Shown here: positions 17,386 through 26,270 of the stretch, piece after piece | How positions within the stretch are numbered: position 1 is the stretch's first letter | Layout: each line of letters opens with the position of its first letter | Origin: Arthrobacter globiformis | GTDB taxonomy: Bacteria; Actinomycetota; Actinomycetes; Actinomycetales; Micrococcaceae | Length of the DNA stretch: 64,000 bases | Direction of reading: 5' to 3' | Assembly: GCF_003261175.1 (NCBI RefSeq) | Contig: NZ_QLNP01000063.1 | Span: forward strand, 124,001-188,000 | Program-made: the position numbers and the translations under genes | The notes under the pieces: model-generated | Seen by the model: the letters and a program-made list of their open reading frames with translations, nothing else | Database searches by the model: none | What the model was told of the DNA's origin: nothing

Positions 17386-17451
17386 TTCCCCACCCTACCG
17401 CCCGGTACAAGGATGTGATCCCGCTACTGCCGCTTTCTGTCCCGGAGCGGG

Positions 17452-18648
17452 TCATTCCCTGACGGGAAGCGGTTTGGCGGCGCCGGCGAGCAGCAGGGCG
17501 ACCAGGATAGGCACGCCGATGGCCAGCAGTGCCAGGTGGATTCCGGTCAGGTCCCCCAGATAGCCCAGCAGCGGGGGCCCGGCCAGGAAGGCGACGTAGC
17601 CGATCGTGGAAACCACCGACACCCTGGCCGCCGCGTGCCGCGGATCGTCCGCCGCGGCCGACATGCCCATCGGAAACGCCAAGGCAGCCCCCACTCCCCA
17701 CAGCGCTGCTCCAACAGCGGCCAGCCAGAGGTTTCCGGCGAATACGAACAGAGCCAGGCCGGCCGCTGCGGCGGCCATGCTTCCCCGGAGCACTGCCACC
17801 CGGCCGTATTTGTCGATGACGGTGCCGCCGAAGAAGCGCATGGCGGTCATGGCCAGCACGAAGAGTGCGAAAAGCAGGGCGCCGGTCGACTCGGAGGTTC
17901 CCAGGCCGTCCACGGACGCCTTCGCGATCCAGTCGTTGCCCGCCCCCTCGGTCAGGGTGGCACCGAGGACCACCACGCCTATCAGCAGGGTGCGGCCGTC
18001 CCGCCATGCCGAGGGTCCGCGGGCCGCCTTGGCTTCGCCGTCGGCGGGCTGTTCAGGGGCGGTGTGGGGGAGGAAGTAGCGGGGGACCACGAACGTCAGC
18101 ACAGCTACCGAAACGGCGATGACCAGCAGGTGCTGCGGCAGGCCAACCCCCAGCCCCGACAGGCCTGCCCCGACCAGGGCACCCAGGAAGGCTCCGCCAC
18201 TGAAGGCCGCGTGGAACTTGGGCATGACCGTCTTGCGAAGCCGGTGCTCGACCTCGGCCCCCTCAACGTTTTGGGACACGTCCCACAGCCCGATGCCGAT
18301 GCCGAAGAAAAAGAGCGCGGCGGCGGTTCCGGGCACCGACTCAGCGAGGAGAGACGCGGCGATTCCCACACCCGCCAGTGCGGCGAGGAAGCCGCTGGCC
18401 CGGACAGTGTTGGCGGTGCCGATCCGGTTGATGACGTGCCCAGCGGTGGGAAGCGCGATCAGCGATCCGACGGCGGTGCAAAGCAGCAGGGTCCCCATCT
18501 GGCCTGACGAGATGCGCAGGATCTCGGTGACAGCGGGAATGCGGGCTGCCCAGCTCGCAAAGACCAGGCCGTTGGCACCGAAAATAATGAACGTTGCCAG
18601 GGCGGCGGCGGAGACCCGCCGGCCGGCGAGCTGCTGGGTTGAGGTCAT
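17452..18648 (-). CDS. MFS transporter
   Basis: The 398-residue protein has about twelve hydrophobic segments. It carries an MFS-type loop after helix 2 (SLIALPTAGHVINRIGTANT) and similar features at the second half (RFFGGTVIDKYGRVAVLRGS). The N-terminal helix contains FIIFGANGLVFASWAARIP, a block seen in YbjJ-like members of the superfamily. It should be a cytoplasmic-membrane secondary transporter; the substrate cannot be inferred. Its promoter must lie in the 119 bp that also hold the nested inverted repeat at 18673-18760. Confidence 0.9.
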   Translation of the reverse strand: MTSTQQLAGRRVSAAALATFIIFGANGLVFASWAARIPAVTEILRISSGQMGTLLLCTAVGSLIALPTAGHVINRIGTANTVRASGFLAALAGVGIAASLLAESVPGTAAALFFFGIGIGLWDVSQNVEGAEVEHRLRKTVMPKFHAAFSGGAFLGALVGAGLSGLGVGLPQHLLVIAVSVAVLTFVVPRYFLPHTAPEQPADGEAKAARGPSAWRDGRTLLIGVVVLGATLTEGAGNDWIAKASVDGLGTSESTGALLFALFVLAMTAMRFFGGTVIDKYGRVAVLRGSMAAAAAGLALFVFAGNLWLAAVGAALWGVGAALAFPMGMSAAADDPRHAAARVSVVSTIGYVAFLAGPPLLGYLGDLTGIHLALLAIGVPILVALLLAGAAKPLPVRE

Positions 18649-18672
18649 TCGACAACTCTAACCAACCACCAA

Positions 18673-18760
18673 CGCTCTCTCACTTCCTGCAGCAAATCGA
18701 TCGACGCTCTCTCATCGGGTGCGAGAGCGTCGCCCCAAACGTGCAGGAAGTGAGAGAGCG
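18673..18760. repeat. Nested inverted repeat (19-bp outer arms, 10-bp inner arms)
   Basis: The outer arms are perfect complements, CGCTCTCTCACTTCCTGCA at 18673-18691 and its reverse complement at 18742-18760. Inside them, CGACGCTCTC at 18702-18711 pairs with 18723-18732. The word CGCTCTCTCA therefore occurs twice on one strand and its complement follows on the other side. It fills the gap between the ABC-F stop (18768) and the MFS start (18648). It could act as a terminator of the ABC-F gene, although no T-tract follows, or it could be a member of a dispersed repeat family. Confidence 0.9.
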
Positions 18761-18767
18761 TCCGCTC

Positions 18768-20450
18768 TTAGCGGGCGCGCTCCACCCGCTTCTCGTCCCA
18801 GACGGGTTCGGCGGACTCGTACACCTTGCCGTCGGAGCCGAAGACCAGGAAGCGGTCGAAGGTGCGGGCGAACCAGCGGTCGTGGGTGACGGCCAGGACC
18901 GTGCCCTCGAAGTGGTCGATGGCCCGCTCCAGCGCCTCGGCCGAGTGCAGGTCGAGGTTGTCGGTGGGCTCGTCCAGCAGGAGCAGGGTGGCACCGGAGA
19001 GCTGCAGCAGCAGGATCTGGAACCGCGCCTGCTGGCCGCCGGAGAGCGACTCATACTTCTGTTCCGACTGTCCCGCCAGCCCGTAGCCGTCGAGTGCCCC
19101 GGCGGCGGCTTCGCGGCCCAGGCCGGAACGGTGTTCGTCCCCGCGGTGCAGGATTTCGAGAAGAGTGCGGTTCATCAGGTCGGGCCGCACGTGGGTCTGC
19201 GCGAAGAACCCCGGCCGGATACGGGCGCCGAGCTTCACGGTGCCCTCGTGGGGCACTTCGGCGATTTCGACGTCGGACACCGGAAGGTGTTCCCGCTCCG
19301 GATCCGTGCCGCCGGTGGCGAGCAGCCGCAGGAAGTGCGACTTGCCGGAGCCGTTCGAGCCCAGCACGCCCACCCGGTCCCCGAACCAGATCTCGGTGGA
19401 GAAGGCCCTCATGAGGCCGGTCAGCTCCAGCTTTTCGGCCACGATGGCGCGCTTGGCGGTGCGGCCGCCCTTGAGCCTCATCTGGACGTTCTGCTCGATC
19501 GGCAGGGCCTCCGGCGGCCCGACCTCAAGGAACTTGGCCAGGCGGGTCTGGGCTGCGTGGTAGCGGTTGGCCATGTCCGAGCGGAAGGCGGCCTTGTTCT
19601 TGTACATGTTGACGAGTTCCTTGAGCTTTGCGTGCTCCTCGTCCCAGCGCTTGCGCAGCTCCTCGAAGCGCGCGTTACGGTCCGCCCTTGCCTCGACGTA
19701 GGAGCCGAAGCCACCGCCGTGGATCCATGCCCCGGCCCCGTTGATGCCCGGCTCGAGCGTGACGATGCGGCCGGCGGCGTTGTTCAGCAGCTCCCGGTCG
19801 TGGCTGATGAAGAAGACTGTCTTCTTCGATTCGTTGAGCTTGTCCTCGAGCCAGCGCTTCCCCGGGACGTCGAGGTAGTTGTCCGGTTCGTCGAGGAGCA
19901 GGAGTTCGTCGGGACCGGCGAAGAGCGCCTCCAGCACCAGCCGCTTCTGCTCGCCGCCGGACAGCGTGGACGCGCGGCGGTGCTGGGCGCGGTCAAAGGG
20001 CAGGCCCAGGGCGGCCATGCAGACCTCGTCCCAGACGGTCTCGACGTCGTACCCGCCGGCGTCTCCCCAGTCGACGATCGCCTGGGCGTACCGCATTTGG
20101 CTGGGCTCGTCGTCGTGCTCCATCATGGCGAGCTCCGCCTCATCCACTGCGCGGGCCGCGTCCGCCAGCGCCGGAGGCGCGGCGGATACGAGGAGGTCGC
20201 GGACCGTGGAGTCGTCCCGGACCTGCCCCACGAACTGCCGCATGATGCCCATGTTTCCGGAGCGGCCGATCACGCCTTCATCCGGGGTCAGGTCGCCGGA
20301 GATGATGCGGAACAGGGTGGTTTTGCCCGTTCCGTTGGGTCCGATCAGCGCCGTCTTGGTGCCGTCCGGGACCTTGAAGGTCACTCCGTTCAGCAGCTGG
20401 GTGCCGTCGGAGAGGAAGTAATCAATGCCGGAAACGTCAATATGGGCCAC
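18768..20450 (-). CDS. ABC-F family ATPase
   Basis: The 560-residue protein has two ABC domains and no membrane segment. Domain 1 has Walker A LIGPNGTGKTTLFR, signature LSGGEQKRLVLEALF and Walker B LLLLDEPDNYLD. Domain 2 has LGSNGSGKSHFLR, LSGGQQARFQILLLQ and LLLLDEPTDNLD. Between them is the coiled linker typical of ABC-F proteins, with charged residues and FRSDMANRYHAAQTRLAKFL. ABC-F proteins bind the ribosomal E site and act in translation or antibiotic protection. The N-terminus differs from EttA, so that name is not given. Both catalytic Glu positions appear as Asp-Glu-Pro, as normal. Confidence 0.92.
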   Translation of the reverse strand: MAHIDVSGIDYFLSDGTQLLNGVTFKVPDGTKTALIGPNGTGKTTLFRIISGDLTPDEGVIGRSGNMGIMRQFVGQVRDDSTVRDLLVSAAPPALADAARAVDEAELAMMEHDDEPSQMRYAQAIVDWGDAGGYDVETVWDEVCMAALGLPFDRAQHRRASTLSGGEQKRLVLEALFAGPDELLLLDEPDNYLDVPGKRWLEDKLNESKKTVFFISHDRELLNNAAGRIVTLEPGINGAGAWIHGGGFGSYVEARADRNARFEELRKRWDEEHAKLKELVNMYKNKAAFRSDMANRYHAAQTRLAKFLEVGPPEALPIEQNVQMRLKGGRTAKRAIVAEKLELTGLMRAFSTEIWFGDRVGVLGSNGSGKSHFLRLLATGGTDPEREHLPVSDVEIAEVPHEGTVKLGARIRPGFFAQTHVRPDLMNRTLLEILHRGDEHRSGLGREAAAGALDGYGLAGQSEQKYESLSGGQQARFQILLLQLSGATLLLLDEPTDNLDLHSAEALERAIDHFEGTVLAVTHDRWFARTFDRFLVFGSDGKVYESAEPVWDEKRVERAR

Positions 20451-20505
20451 CGGGCAATTCTCCCACGCCCCGCCCGCCGGAGTTTTTGTCCAGGTATCGT
20501 AAGCG

Positions 20506-22491
20506 TCAGCCGGCGGCGGTCAGGAACTTCTTCAGCAGCGGGCCGGAGGTGGTGGCGCCGAGCCCGCCGTCCTCAACAAACACGGCAACCGCAAGGTCCC
20601 CGTGCACGGCAATGATCCAGGCGTGTGTCTTGGGCGGGTTGGCGTTGCCGAACTCAGCGGTTCCCGTTTTGGCACCGACGGGTTCGCCTGGGACCTCGGC
20701 CAGGAATCCGGCGTGGCCGGAAGTCACCACCGCCCGCATCATGTCTGCGAGGGCCGCGGCCTCCGCCTTGGTGACGGGCGTCTGGGCGGTCTTGGCCGGG
20801 GCTTCCGCTGTGACGGTCGACGACGGGGCGGAACCTTCCGGGGTCGGCGCCGGGCTGGCCGACGACGTTGCCGGAGCGGTCTCCTCTACCAGGACCGGGG
20901 ACACGGGCGAGCCCTTCGCCACCGAGCCTGCCATCACGGCCGCCGACAGCGGTGACATCAGCACCCGGCCCTGGCCGATCATGGCGGCCGCGTGTTCGGT
21001 ACCCTCGGCCTCGCCAGGAACGGAGCCAAGGAACGCCTCGGCGCCCAGCTTCGGTGCCTCCACGGCCACCCCCAGTGAGGTGGCGGCGGACTCCAGCTGG
21101 GCCTGGGTGACCTTGTCCCGGGCGGCAATGAAGGCGGTGTTGCAGGAGTGGGCGAAGGCGTCACGCAGGGTCACGGATCCGAGGGAGTCCTTGGGATAGC
21201 CCTCGGCGTTCTTGAATTTCCTGCCGTCGACGGTGAGCGTGGGCGTGCATTCAACGGTGGAATCAGGGGTGAATCCGTTGCGCATCATGGCGAGGGAGTC
21301 CACCACCTTGAAGGTGGATCCCGGCGCGTACTGGCCGAGCATGGCGGTGTTGTAGCCGTTGCTTCCGGGTCCGGATGCGGCGGCCAGCACCGCTCCCGTC
21401 GACGGCCGGATCGCCACGATGGCGGACGCGGGCTTGACGTCGGCCAGGGTGTCCTCGGCGAGCTGCTGCAGCTTCGTGTCGAGGGTGGTCTGCAATGGCG
21501 TGCCGGCAACGCCCTGCACCTCAAAGACGGTGCGCCGTGGGTCCGTGGGTGCGGCCTGGATCTCTTCCCTGGTCAGATCGGCCCGCTGCACCCGGACGAC
21601 GGTGCCGTCCGTGCCGCGGAGCTGGGCGTCGTACTGCTGCTGGAGTCCTCCGGTGCCGATCACGTCACCGGCGGTCAGGGTCCCGTTGGACTTTTCAATC
21701 TGCTCGGCGCTGGCTTCGCCTACCGTGCCGAGGACAGCCCGGGCGAAGTTCCGTGTGGGTGCCAGCGGCAGTTCGTCCGGGATTGCCCTGCCCCCCGGAA
21801 TCGCCTCGATCTCGGCATCGGTCACGGCGCGGTCGCTGGTGTTGCGCAGGGTGATGGCCGGAACGAACGCTTCCGCGCCGGACGCCGCCACCTGCTGCAC
21901 GTAGGCCGCGGGATCCACGCCCACCAGCTTGGCGAGCTTGGTGGCGGAATCCGCGGCATCGGCGCCGGCCAGCTGGGGCTTGTCGATGCCAACTTTGACC
22001 ACCGGGCGCAAAGTCACGAGCTTCTGGTTGCCGGCACCGAGAATGTCGGCGCGCGGGGACGACTGGGTGGCCTTGCTGAGAATCTCCCCTTCGGCGAGGT
22101 TGGGGACGAGCAGCCCGGGGGACCAGACGGTAAGCCACTTGTCCCCGGACTTCCGGAGGTCGGCTGAGACGGTGTACTTCCACTCGCCGGTGGAAATCTT
22201 CCAGCTGTAGTTCAGCGGGATGCGGGCGGTGTCCCCGTCGAGCGTCAGCTCGCCCGCTTCGACGGAGGGCTTGGCCGGCGCCAGCGCCCTGAAGACCTGG
22301 TTGAGCTGGTCGTTGGCCACTGCCGAGTCGCGGCCGTCGAAGGCCACCGGGCGGAGGTCCAGGCCAGCGACGGCGGAGGCCAGCTGCTTCGCCGCTGCTT
22401 CCGCGCCGCCGCGGCCATCGTCGCAGGCCGCCAGTGAGCCGCTCAGTAGGAGACCGGCAAGGACAAGTGAAAGTTTTTTAGTGTTCCCCAC
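20506..22491 (-). CDS. MecA-type class B penicillin-binding lipoprotein (D,D-transpeptidase)
   Basis: The 661-residue protein starts with a GTG at 22491 and a lipoprotein signal ending LAAC (Cys23). An NTF2-like MecA_N domain follows (about 25-150), then a PBP dimer-type region, then the transpeptidase. Active-site motifs are S393-T-F-K (APGSTFKVVDS), S449-C-N and K608-T-G (KTGTAEF). Such enzymes cross-link peptidoglycan outside the membrane. Intrinsic beta-lactam tolerance is possible but not shown. No strong ribosome-binding site precedes the GTG; GATAAT lies 6 nt upstream, so a leaderless mRNA is plausible. A longer reading from 22716 lacks homology. Confidence 0.9.
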   Translation of the reverse strand: MGNTKKLSLVLAGLLLSGSLAACDDGRGGAEAAAKQLASAVAGLDLRPVAFDGRDSAVANDQLNQVFRALAPAKPSVEAGELTLDGDTARIPLNYSWKISTGEWKYTVSADLRKSGDKWLTVWSPGLLVPNLAEGEILSKATQSSPRADILGAGNQKLVTLRPVVKVGIDKPQLAGADAADSATKLAKLVGVDPAAYVQQVAASGAEAFVPAITLRNTSDRAVTDAEIEAIPGGRAIPDELPLAPTRNFARAVLGTVGEASAEQIEKSNGTLTAGDVIGTGGLQQQYDAQLRGTDGTVVRVQRADLTREEIQAAPTDPRRTVFEVQGVAGTPLQTTLDTKLQQLAEDTLADVKPASAIVAIRPSTGAVLAAASGPGSNGYNTAMLGQYAPGSTFKVVDSLAMMRNGFTPDSTVECTPTLTVDGRKFKNAEGYPKDSLGSVTLRDAFAHSCNTAFIAARDKVTQAQLESAATSLGVAVEAPKLGAEAFLGSVPGEAEGTEHAAAMIGQGRVLMSPLSAAVMAGSVAKGSPVSPVLVEETAPATSSASPAPTPEGSAPSSTVTAEAPAKTAQTPVTKAEAAALADMMRAVVTSGHAGFLAEVPGEPVGAKTGTAEFGNANPPKTHAWIIAVHGDLAVAVFVEDGGLGATTSGPLLKKFLTAAG

Positions 22492-22571
22492 CGCGTTATT
22501 ATCCCCCGGCGGCCAGCCGGCGCCAGCCACGCCACAGCGACACCTGTTCGGGCTTGTGGGAGAAGCGCCGG

Positions 22572-24011
22572 CTAAAGGCCAAGGGCAGGGACGTCCAACC
22601 CAAATATGTCCATGAGCGCGTGTTTCGCCGCGTGGAACCCGGGCATGCCGGTGACGCCCGGTCCCGGCGGCGTCGAGGAGGAGCAGAGATATACGCCGCG
22701 AGCGGGAGTGCGCCATGGAACGGGCGAGACGACCGGACGCTGGATCAGGCCCCGGGGATCCAGGAGGCCGGCGCTGAAGTCGCCGCCGACGTAGTTCTCG
22801 TTGTAGGCGGCCAGTTCCGCCGCCGTCGTGACCTTGTGCCGCACTACCAGGTCACGGAACCCGGGCGCGAAGCGTTCGAGCTGGTCCATGACGGCCTGGC
22901 CCATGTCCACCGCGGACCCCGCAGGGACATGGCAGTAGGTCCAGAGGATGTGCCTGCCCTCCGGCGCGCGGCCGGCGTCAACGACGGATGGCTGCGAAAC
23001 CAGGACGTAGGGACGCTTCGGGTGCCGGCCCTGGGACACGGCGTTCTCCGCCTCGGCCATCTCCGCCCGTGTGCCTCCCACATGCACCGTCCCGGCCCCT
23101 GCCAGTTCCGCAGCGGTCCACGGAACGGGCCCGGACAGGATGAAGTCCACCTTGCACGCACCGTTGCCGAACCGGAAGGACTCCAGCGCGCGGCGGTAGG
23201 AGGCGGGCAGGCGGCTGCCGGCGATGCGTGAGAGGGCGGGAGGCGCAACGTCCAGCAGCACCGCCTTCGCCGGCTCGAGCTCCGCCAGCGACGTGACGCG
23301 GAATCCCTTCTGCAGCACGCCGCCGTGGGCTTCGATGTCTGTGGCCATCGCTTCGGCGATCGCGGACGACCCGCCCACCGGAATGGGCCAGCCCCCGCTG
23401 TGCGCCAAAGCGTTGAGTAACAGGCCGGCCCCCGCCCCGGACAGTGAGGGCAGGCGCCCCACGACGTGGGCTGCCACACCGCTGACAAGGGCCGGCGCCC
23501 GGTCCTCCCGGAACCGTAAATTCCACGTCAGGGATCCCTGCTCGAGGGTCCGCAGACCCAGAATGGCGGCGGCCAGCGGGTGGCCGGGAACCCTCAGCAA
23601 CTGGTCGGACGTCGTCTGCACAATCCCGTCAATATGCCGCACCAGCGGAGCGACGAGCCTGCGGTAGGCGCGGCCATCCCGGCCCAGTTCGTCGGCGGTC
23701 CGGTCAAGCGACCGGTATGCCAGGGCGGAGCGGCCACCATCCAACGGGGAGCCGAACTGCACCGGCGGAAGCTGCAGGTCCACCCGCCGTGCCAGTTCGA
23801 AGGCCCGGAAAAAGGGTGAGGCCAGTGCCATCGGGTGAACGGCCGAGCAGACGTCGTGCCAGTGCCCTTCCGCTATGACTTGGGACGTCCGGGATCCCCC
23901 GCCGAGCTGGTCCGCGGCCTCATAAACGTGCACCTTCAGTCCTGCCCGCGCCATGACGACGGCGGCGGCTAGTCCGTTAGGTCCGGAACCAACGACGGCG
24001 ACGTCAGGCAT
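22572..24011 (-). CDS. FAD-dependent oxidoreductase, phytoene desaturase/amine oxidase-like
   Basis: The 479-residue protein opens with a dinucleotide-binding motif (VAVVGSGPNGLAAAVVMARAG) and EAADQLGGGSRT, the usual FAD-binding start of the carotenoid desaturase/NAD(P)-FAD oxidoreductase group. The C-terminus has the FAD-closing block VYLCSSSTPPGPGVTGMPG. It is the CrtI-related BDR type that is common in actinobacteria and of unknown substrate. No other carotenoid gene is nearby. Its start codon overlaps the 3' end of the upstream mannosyltransferase gene by 8 bp, so the two are probably co-translated. Confidence 0.88.
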   Translation of the reverse strand: MPDVAVVGSGPNGLAAAVVMARAGLKVHVYEAADQLGGGSRTSQVIAEGHWHDVCSAVHPMALASPFFRAFELARRVDLQLPPVQFGSPLDGGRSALAYRSLDRTADELGRDGRAYRRLVAPLVRHIDGIVQTTSDQLLRVPGHPLAAAILGLRTLEQGSLTWNLRFREDRAPALVSGVAAHVVGRLPSLSGAGAGLLLNALAHSGGWPIPVGGSSAIAEAMATDIEAHGGVLQKGFRVTSLAELEPAKAVLLDVAPPALSRIAGSRLPASYRRALESFRFGNGACKVDFILSGPVPWTAAELAGAGTVHVGGTRAEMAEAENAVSQGRHPKRPYVLVSQPSVVDAGRAPEGRHILWTYCHVPAGSAVDMGQAVMDQLERFAPGFRDLVVRHKVTTAAELAAYNENYVGGDFSAGLLDPRGLIQRPVVSPVPWRTPARGVYLCSSSTPPGPGVTGMPGFHAAKHALMDIFGLDVPALGL

Positions 24012-25473
24012 CGCGGACCACCGTCCGCCACGGAACCAGGGACGCAGAGGGACGGAGCAGATCGATCCGCAGCCTGTCCGGGGCGTTATCGAAGGGACCG
24101 CCGTGAGGGTCGTCCATGGCGTGCCGCCGGATCGGATCGTAGCGGGGGTCCCAGATGTCCCAGGCGACCCGCAGCATGAGATATGCGGTTGCCAGCATAT
24201 GGGCGGCCACGGCCAGGACGTAGTAGGGCATGTCGATGTTGTGCTGTGATACGCCGCCGCTGGTCACTTGGCCAAGATACATCCAGATGGCGGCCCAATG
24301 CAGCCCCTCGATGCCCTGCCAGACCAGGAAGTCACGCCACTTCGGCCGGGCGAGGGCAAGCAGCGGCACCAGCCACAGGACAAACTGGGGCGAGTAGACC
24401 TTATTGGTGAGGATGAAGGCCGCCACGATCAGGAAGGTCAGCTGCGCAATCCGCGGCCGTCGCGGGGCGGTCAGGGCCAGGACTGCAATGAGGACGCATG
24501 CAAGCAGGAACACATTCAGGGCCAGCGTGTTGATGGCCTCCGGAGTAAGGAGCGTCCAGCGCACCCGACCGGCCACCAGGTTGTACGCGAACCAGGGCGA
24601 GCTGTAGCCGGCGGGACGGTCCTGCGTGAACTCGAAAAAGTACTTCCAGCCGGCCGGGTCCCGCGCCGCAATGGGCAGGTTGACGGCGAGCCACGCTAGG
24701 GCGGCGGAGGCTGCCGGGACGAGGAAGGCACGGATCTTCCCTGTGCGCAGGGCCAGCAGGAAGATGGCGCCGAAAACAAGGACGGGATAGAGCTTGGTGG
24801 CAGTCCCCAGGCCGATCAGGACGCCGGCCAGGACCAGCCGATCCCGGGAGAGGAAGTACATGCCGAGGGCCAGCATTGCCACAGCCCACATGTCCCAGTT
24901 GATCACTCCGGCGAGGACGATGCCCGGCGCCAGGGCCACCATGGCTGCATCCCAGGGCCGCCGGCGGGCCATGCGCGCCGTGGCCAGCACGGTGACAATC
25001 CAGACTGCGGCAATCAGGGTGGCGTTGACATCGAAGTAGCCGAGGATGCGGGCGTCGGTGACTCCCTCGCCGGGCACCAGGCGGGCCGTGATGCCGGCAA
25101 TCAGGCCCATCAGGACCGGATACTCGAAAAAGGCATCCGGTGTGAAAAACGGAAAGGCCCCGTCGCCCAGGCCCCGGTTGCGGAACAGCTCCGGGAAGTC
25201 CGAATAGCAGGTCGCGTAAAACTGCGACGGCGTCTCCCAGCCGTTCACCCGGCAGTAATCCTTGACGGCGATGGCAGCGAGGGCGGCGAGCACGGTCAGG
25301 ATGATCAGCACGCGTTCCACTGTGAAGAAGCCGGGCGCAACCACCCCCGGGGCAGACCGCCGGCCCAGGGGGCCGCCGATGAGCTCGGTGAAGTTGCGCA
25401 GGAGCCGGTCGCTGCGGGTCGGCACCACCAGGCGCGCGAGCTTTCGATCGGGCGGCGGCTGTGTCTCCTGCAT
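24004..25473 (-). CDS. GT87 family mannosyltransferase (DUF2029), polytopic membrane protein
   Basis: The 489-residue protein has about ten to twelve hydrophobic segments and the GT87 pattern near its first extracytoplasmic loop: VKDYCRVNGWETPSQFYATC and a later FPELFRNRGLG. The conserved YPVLMGLIAGI and GTATKLYPVLVFGAIFLLAL blocks follow. GT87 enzymes use polyprenyl-phosphate sugars to extend lipoglycans or arabinomannan in actinobacteria. The acceptor here is unknown. The C-terminal 50 residues are cytoplasmic and overlap the next gene. Confidence 0.85.
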   Translation of the reverse strand: MQETQPPPDRKLARLVVPTRSDRLLRNFTELIGGPLGRRSAPGVVAPGFFTVERVLIILTVLAALAAIAVKDYCRVNGWETPSQFYATCYSDFPELFRNRGLGDGAFPFFTPDAFFEYPVLMGLIAGITARLVPGEGVTDARILGYFDVNATLIAAVWIVTVLATARMARRRPWDAAMVALAPGIVLAGVINWDMWAVAMLALGMYFLSRDRLVLAGVLIGLGTATKLYPVLVFGAIFLLALRTGKIRAFLVPAASAALAWLAVNLPIAARDPAGWKYFFEFTQDRPAGYSSPWFAYNLVAGRVRWTLLTPEAINTLALNVFLLACVLIAVLALTAPRRPRIAQLTFLIVAAFILTNKVYSPQFVLWLVPLLALARPKWRDFLVWQGIEGLHWAAIWMYLGQVTSGGVSQHNIDMPYYVLAVAAHMLATAYLMLRVAWDIWDPRYDPIRRHAMDDPHGGPFDNAPDRLRIDLLRPSASLVPWRTVVRDA

Positions 25474-25509
25474 GGTCTCGAGCTTACCGGTGGGTCCCTG
25501 GCCCTCAGT

Positions 25510-25683
25510 TCAGCGCATACCGCTCATCTGCTGATGCATGAGCACGTAGACGTCCTCCCGTTTCTGGTCCAGCAGCTGGCCGTCGAACTGTGGTTGCTGG
25601 ACCGTTACGGACTCGGAGCCGGAAAGGCCGGCATCACCGCTGGAACCGCGGTCGGAGAAAACCTCCTGAAGTTTGCGGAGCAT
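25510..25683 (-). CDS. Hypothetical 57-residue protein
   Basis: A short reading frame starts MLRKLQEVFSDRG and ends LMHQQMSGMR, with a very good ribosome-binding site (GGGAGGTG, 8 nt before the ATG). Composition is hydrophilic and Gln/Ser-rich, without a signal peptide or Cys. No family is recognised. It lies 36 bp upstream of the mannosyltransferase gene and may be the first gene of that transcript. The strong ribosome-binding site is the main reason for accepting it. Confidence 0.6.
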   Translation of the reverse strand: MLRKLQEVFSDRGSSGDAGLSGSESVTVQQPQFDGQLLDQKREDVYVLMHQQMSGMR

Positions 25684-26270
25684 AGTTTTTTCACCTCCCT
25701 TCAGAAAGTGATGAAAAGAATCGGGCGCGGCAATTAGAGCCATTCGGGAACGCAAATAAATGGCCGTCAAAAAGGCAAAGAAATGCCCGGTAGGGAAATG
25801 GAATCCGAAAAGCGGTATTGGCCCGCGAAACGGCAGCGCGGCAAACCCAACAGGAAGCAGGGTTCCGAACTATGGGGGAGCTGCGCGACCGCGTGGTTCC
25901 GCTACGGCAGACCGCCTGCGTCAGAGGTTCTGAGAAAGCGGCAGAATGGTTTGCCGCTGGCCCGCATGCTCTCCCATTACATGGGGGAGACCGGCAGGGC
26001 CGTCAGGATTAGGCTCGGGCGAGTCCGTGAAGAGGGCGCGGGTCAGCAACGAGGGTCGGGAACGCGGTGATAGTCATCTTCCATCCGCTAGTCAAAGTAA
26101 TCATTTTCCCAACCTCCTTTTCTGCTCTGCCGGTGCCGGCTGACTGGCCGGACAACGTGCGCCATGACCCTGGCAGATCGCTCTGGGGTCAGGAATAAAA
26201 GTACACCAGGAATGATCTGGTTGACTACTTATTTTCCGAGAAATCCGAAAAACAAATGCAAAGGTACGTT
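25684..26270. other. Gene-free 587-bp stretch with several hairpins
   Basis: No convincing coding frame is seen. Two clear hairpins lie close together: AGCGGCA (25937-25943) with TGCCGCT (25952-25958), and CTCTCCCA (25969-25976) with TGGGGGAG (25982-25989). GGTTCCG occurs twice, near 25860 and 25894. Base composition looks less GC-rich near 26090-26270. It may hold the promoter and leader of the 57-residue gene on the minus strand, or an unannotated RNA; no known RNA family was recognised. Confidence 0.4.

Noticed and set aside
18768-20450. Naming the ABC-F protein EttA
   Set aside because: The N-terminus and overall pattern do not match EttA well enough; only the ABC-F family is supported.
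18594-20615. Open frame of 673 codons on the plus strand
   Set aside because: It is antisense to the ABC-F gene and has no motif of its own.
22492-22716. Upstream extension of the penicillin-binding protein frame
   Set aside because: The added 75 residues have no homology, and the lipoprotein signal begins at the GTG 22491.
25783-26070. Open frame of 95 codons on the plus strand
   Set aside because: No ribosome-binding site or family motif; it overlaps the hairpins and is more likely non-coding.
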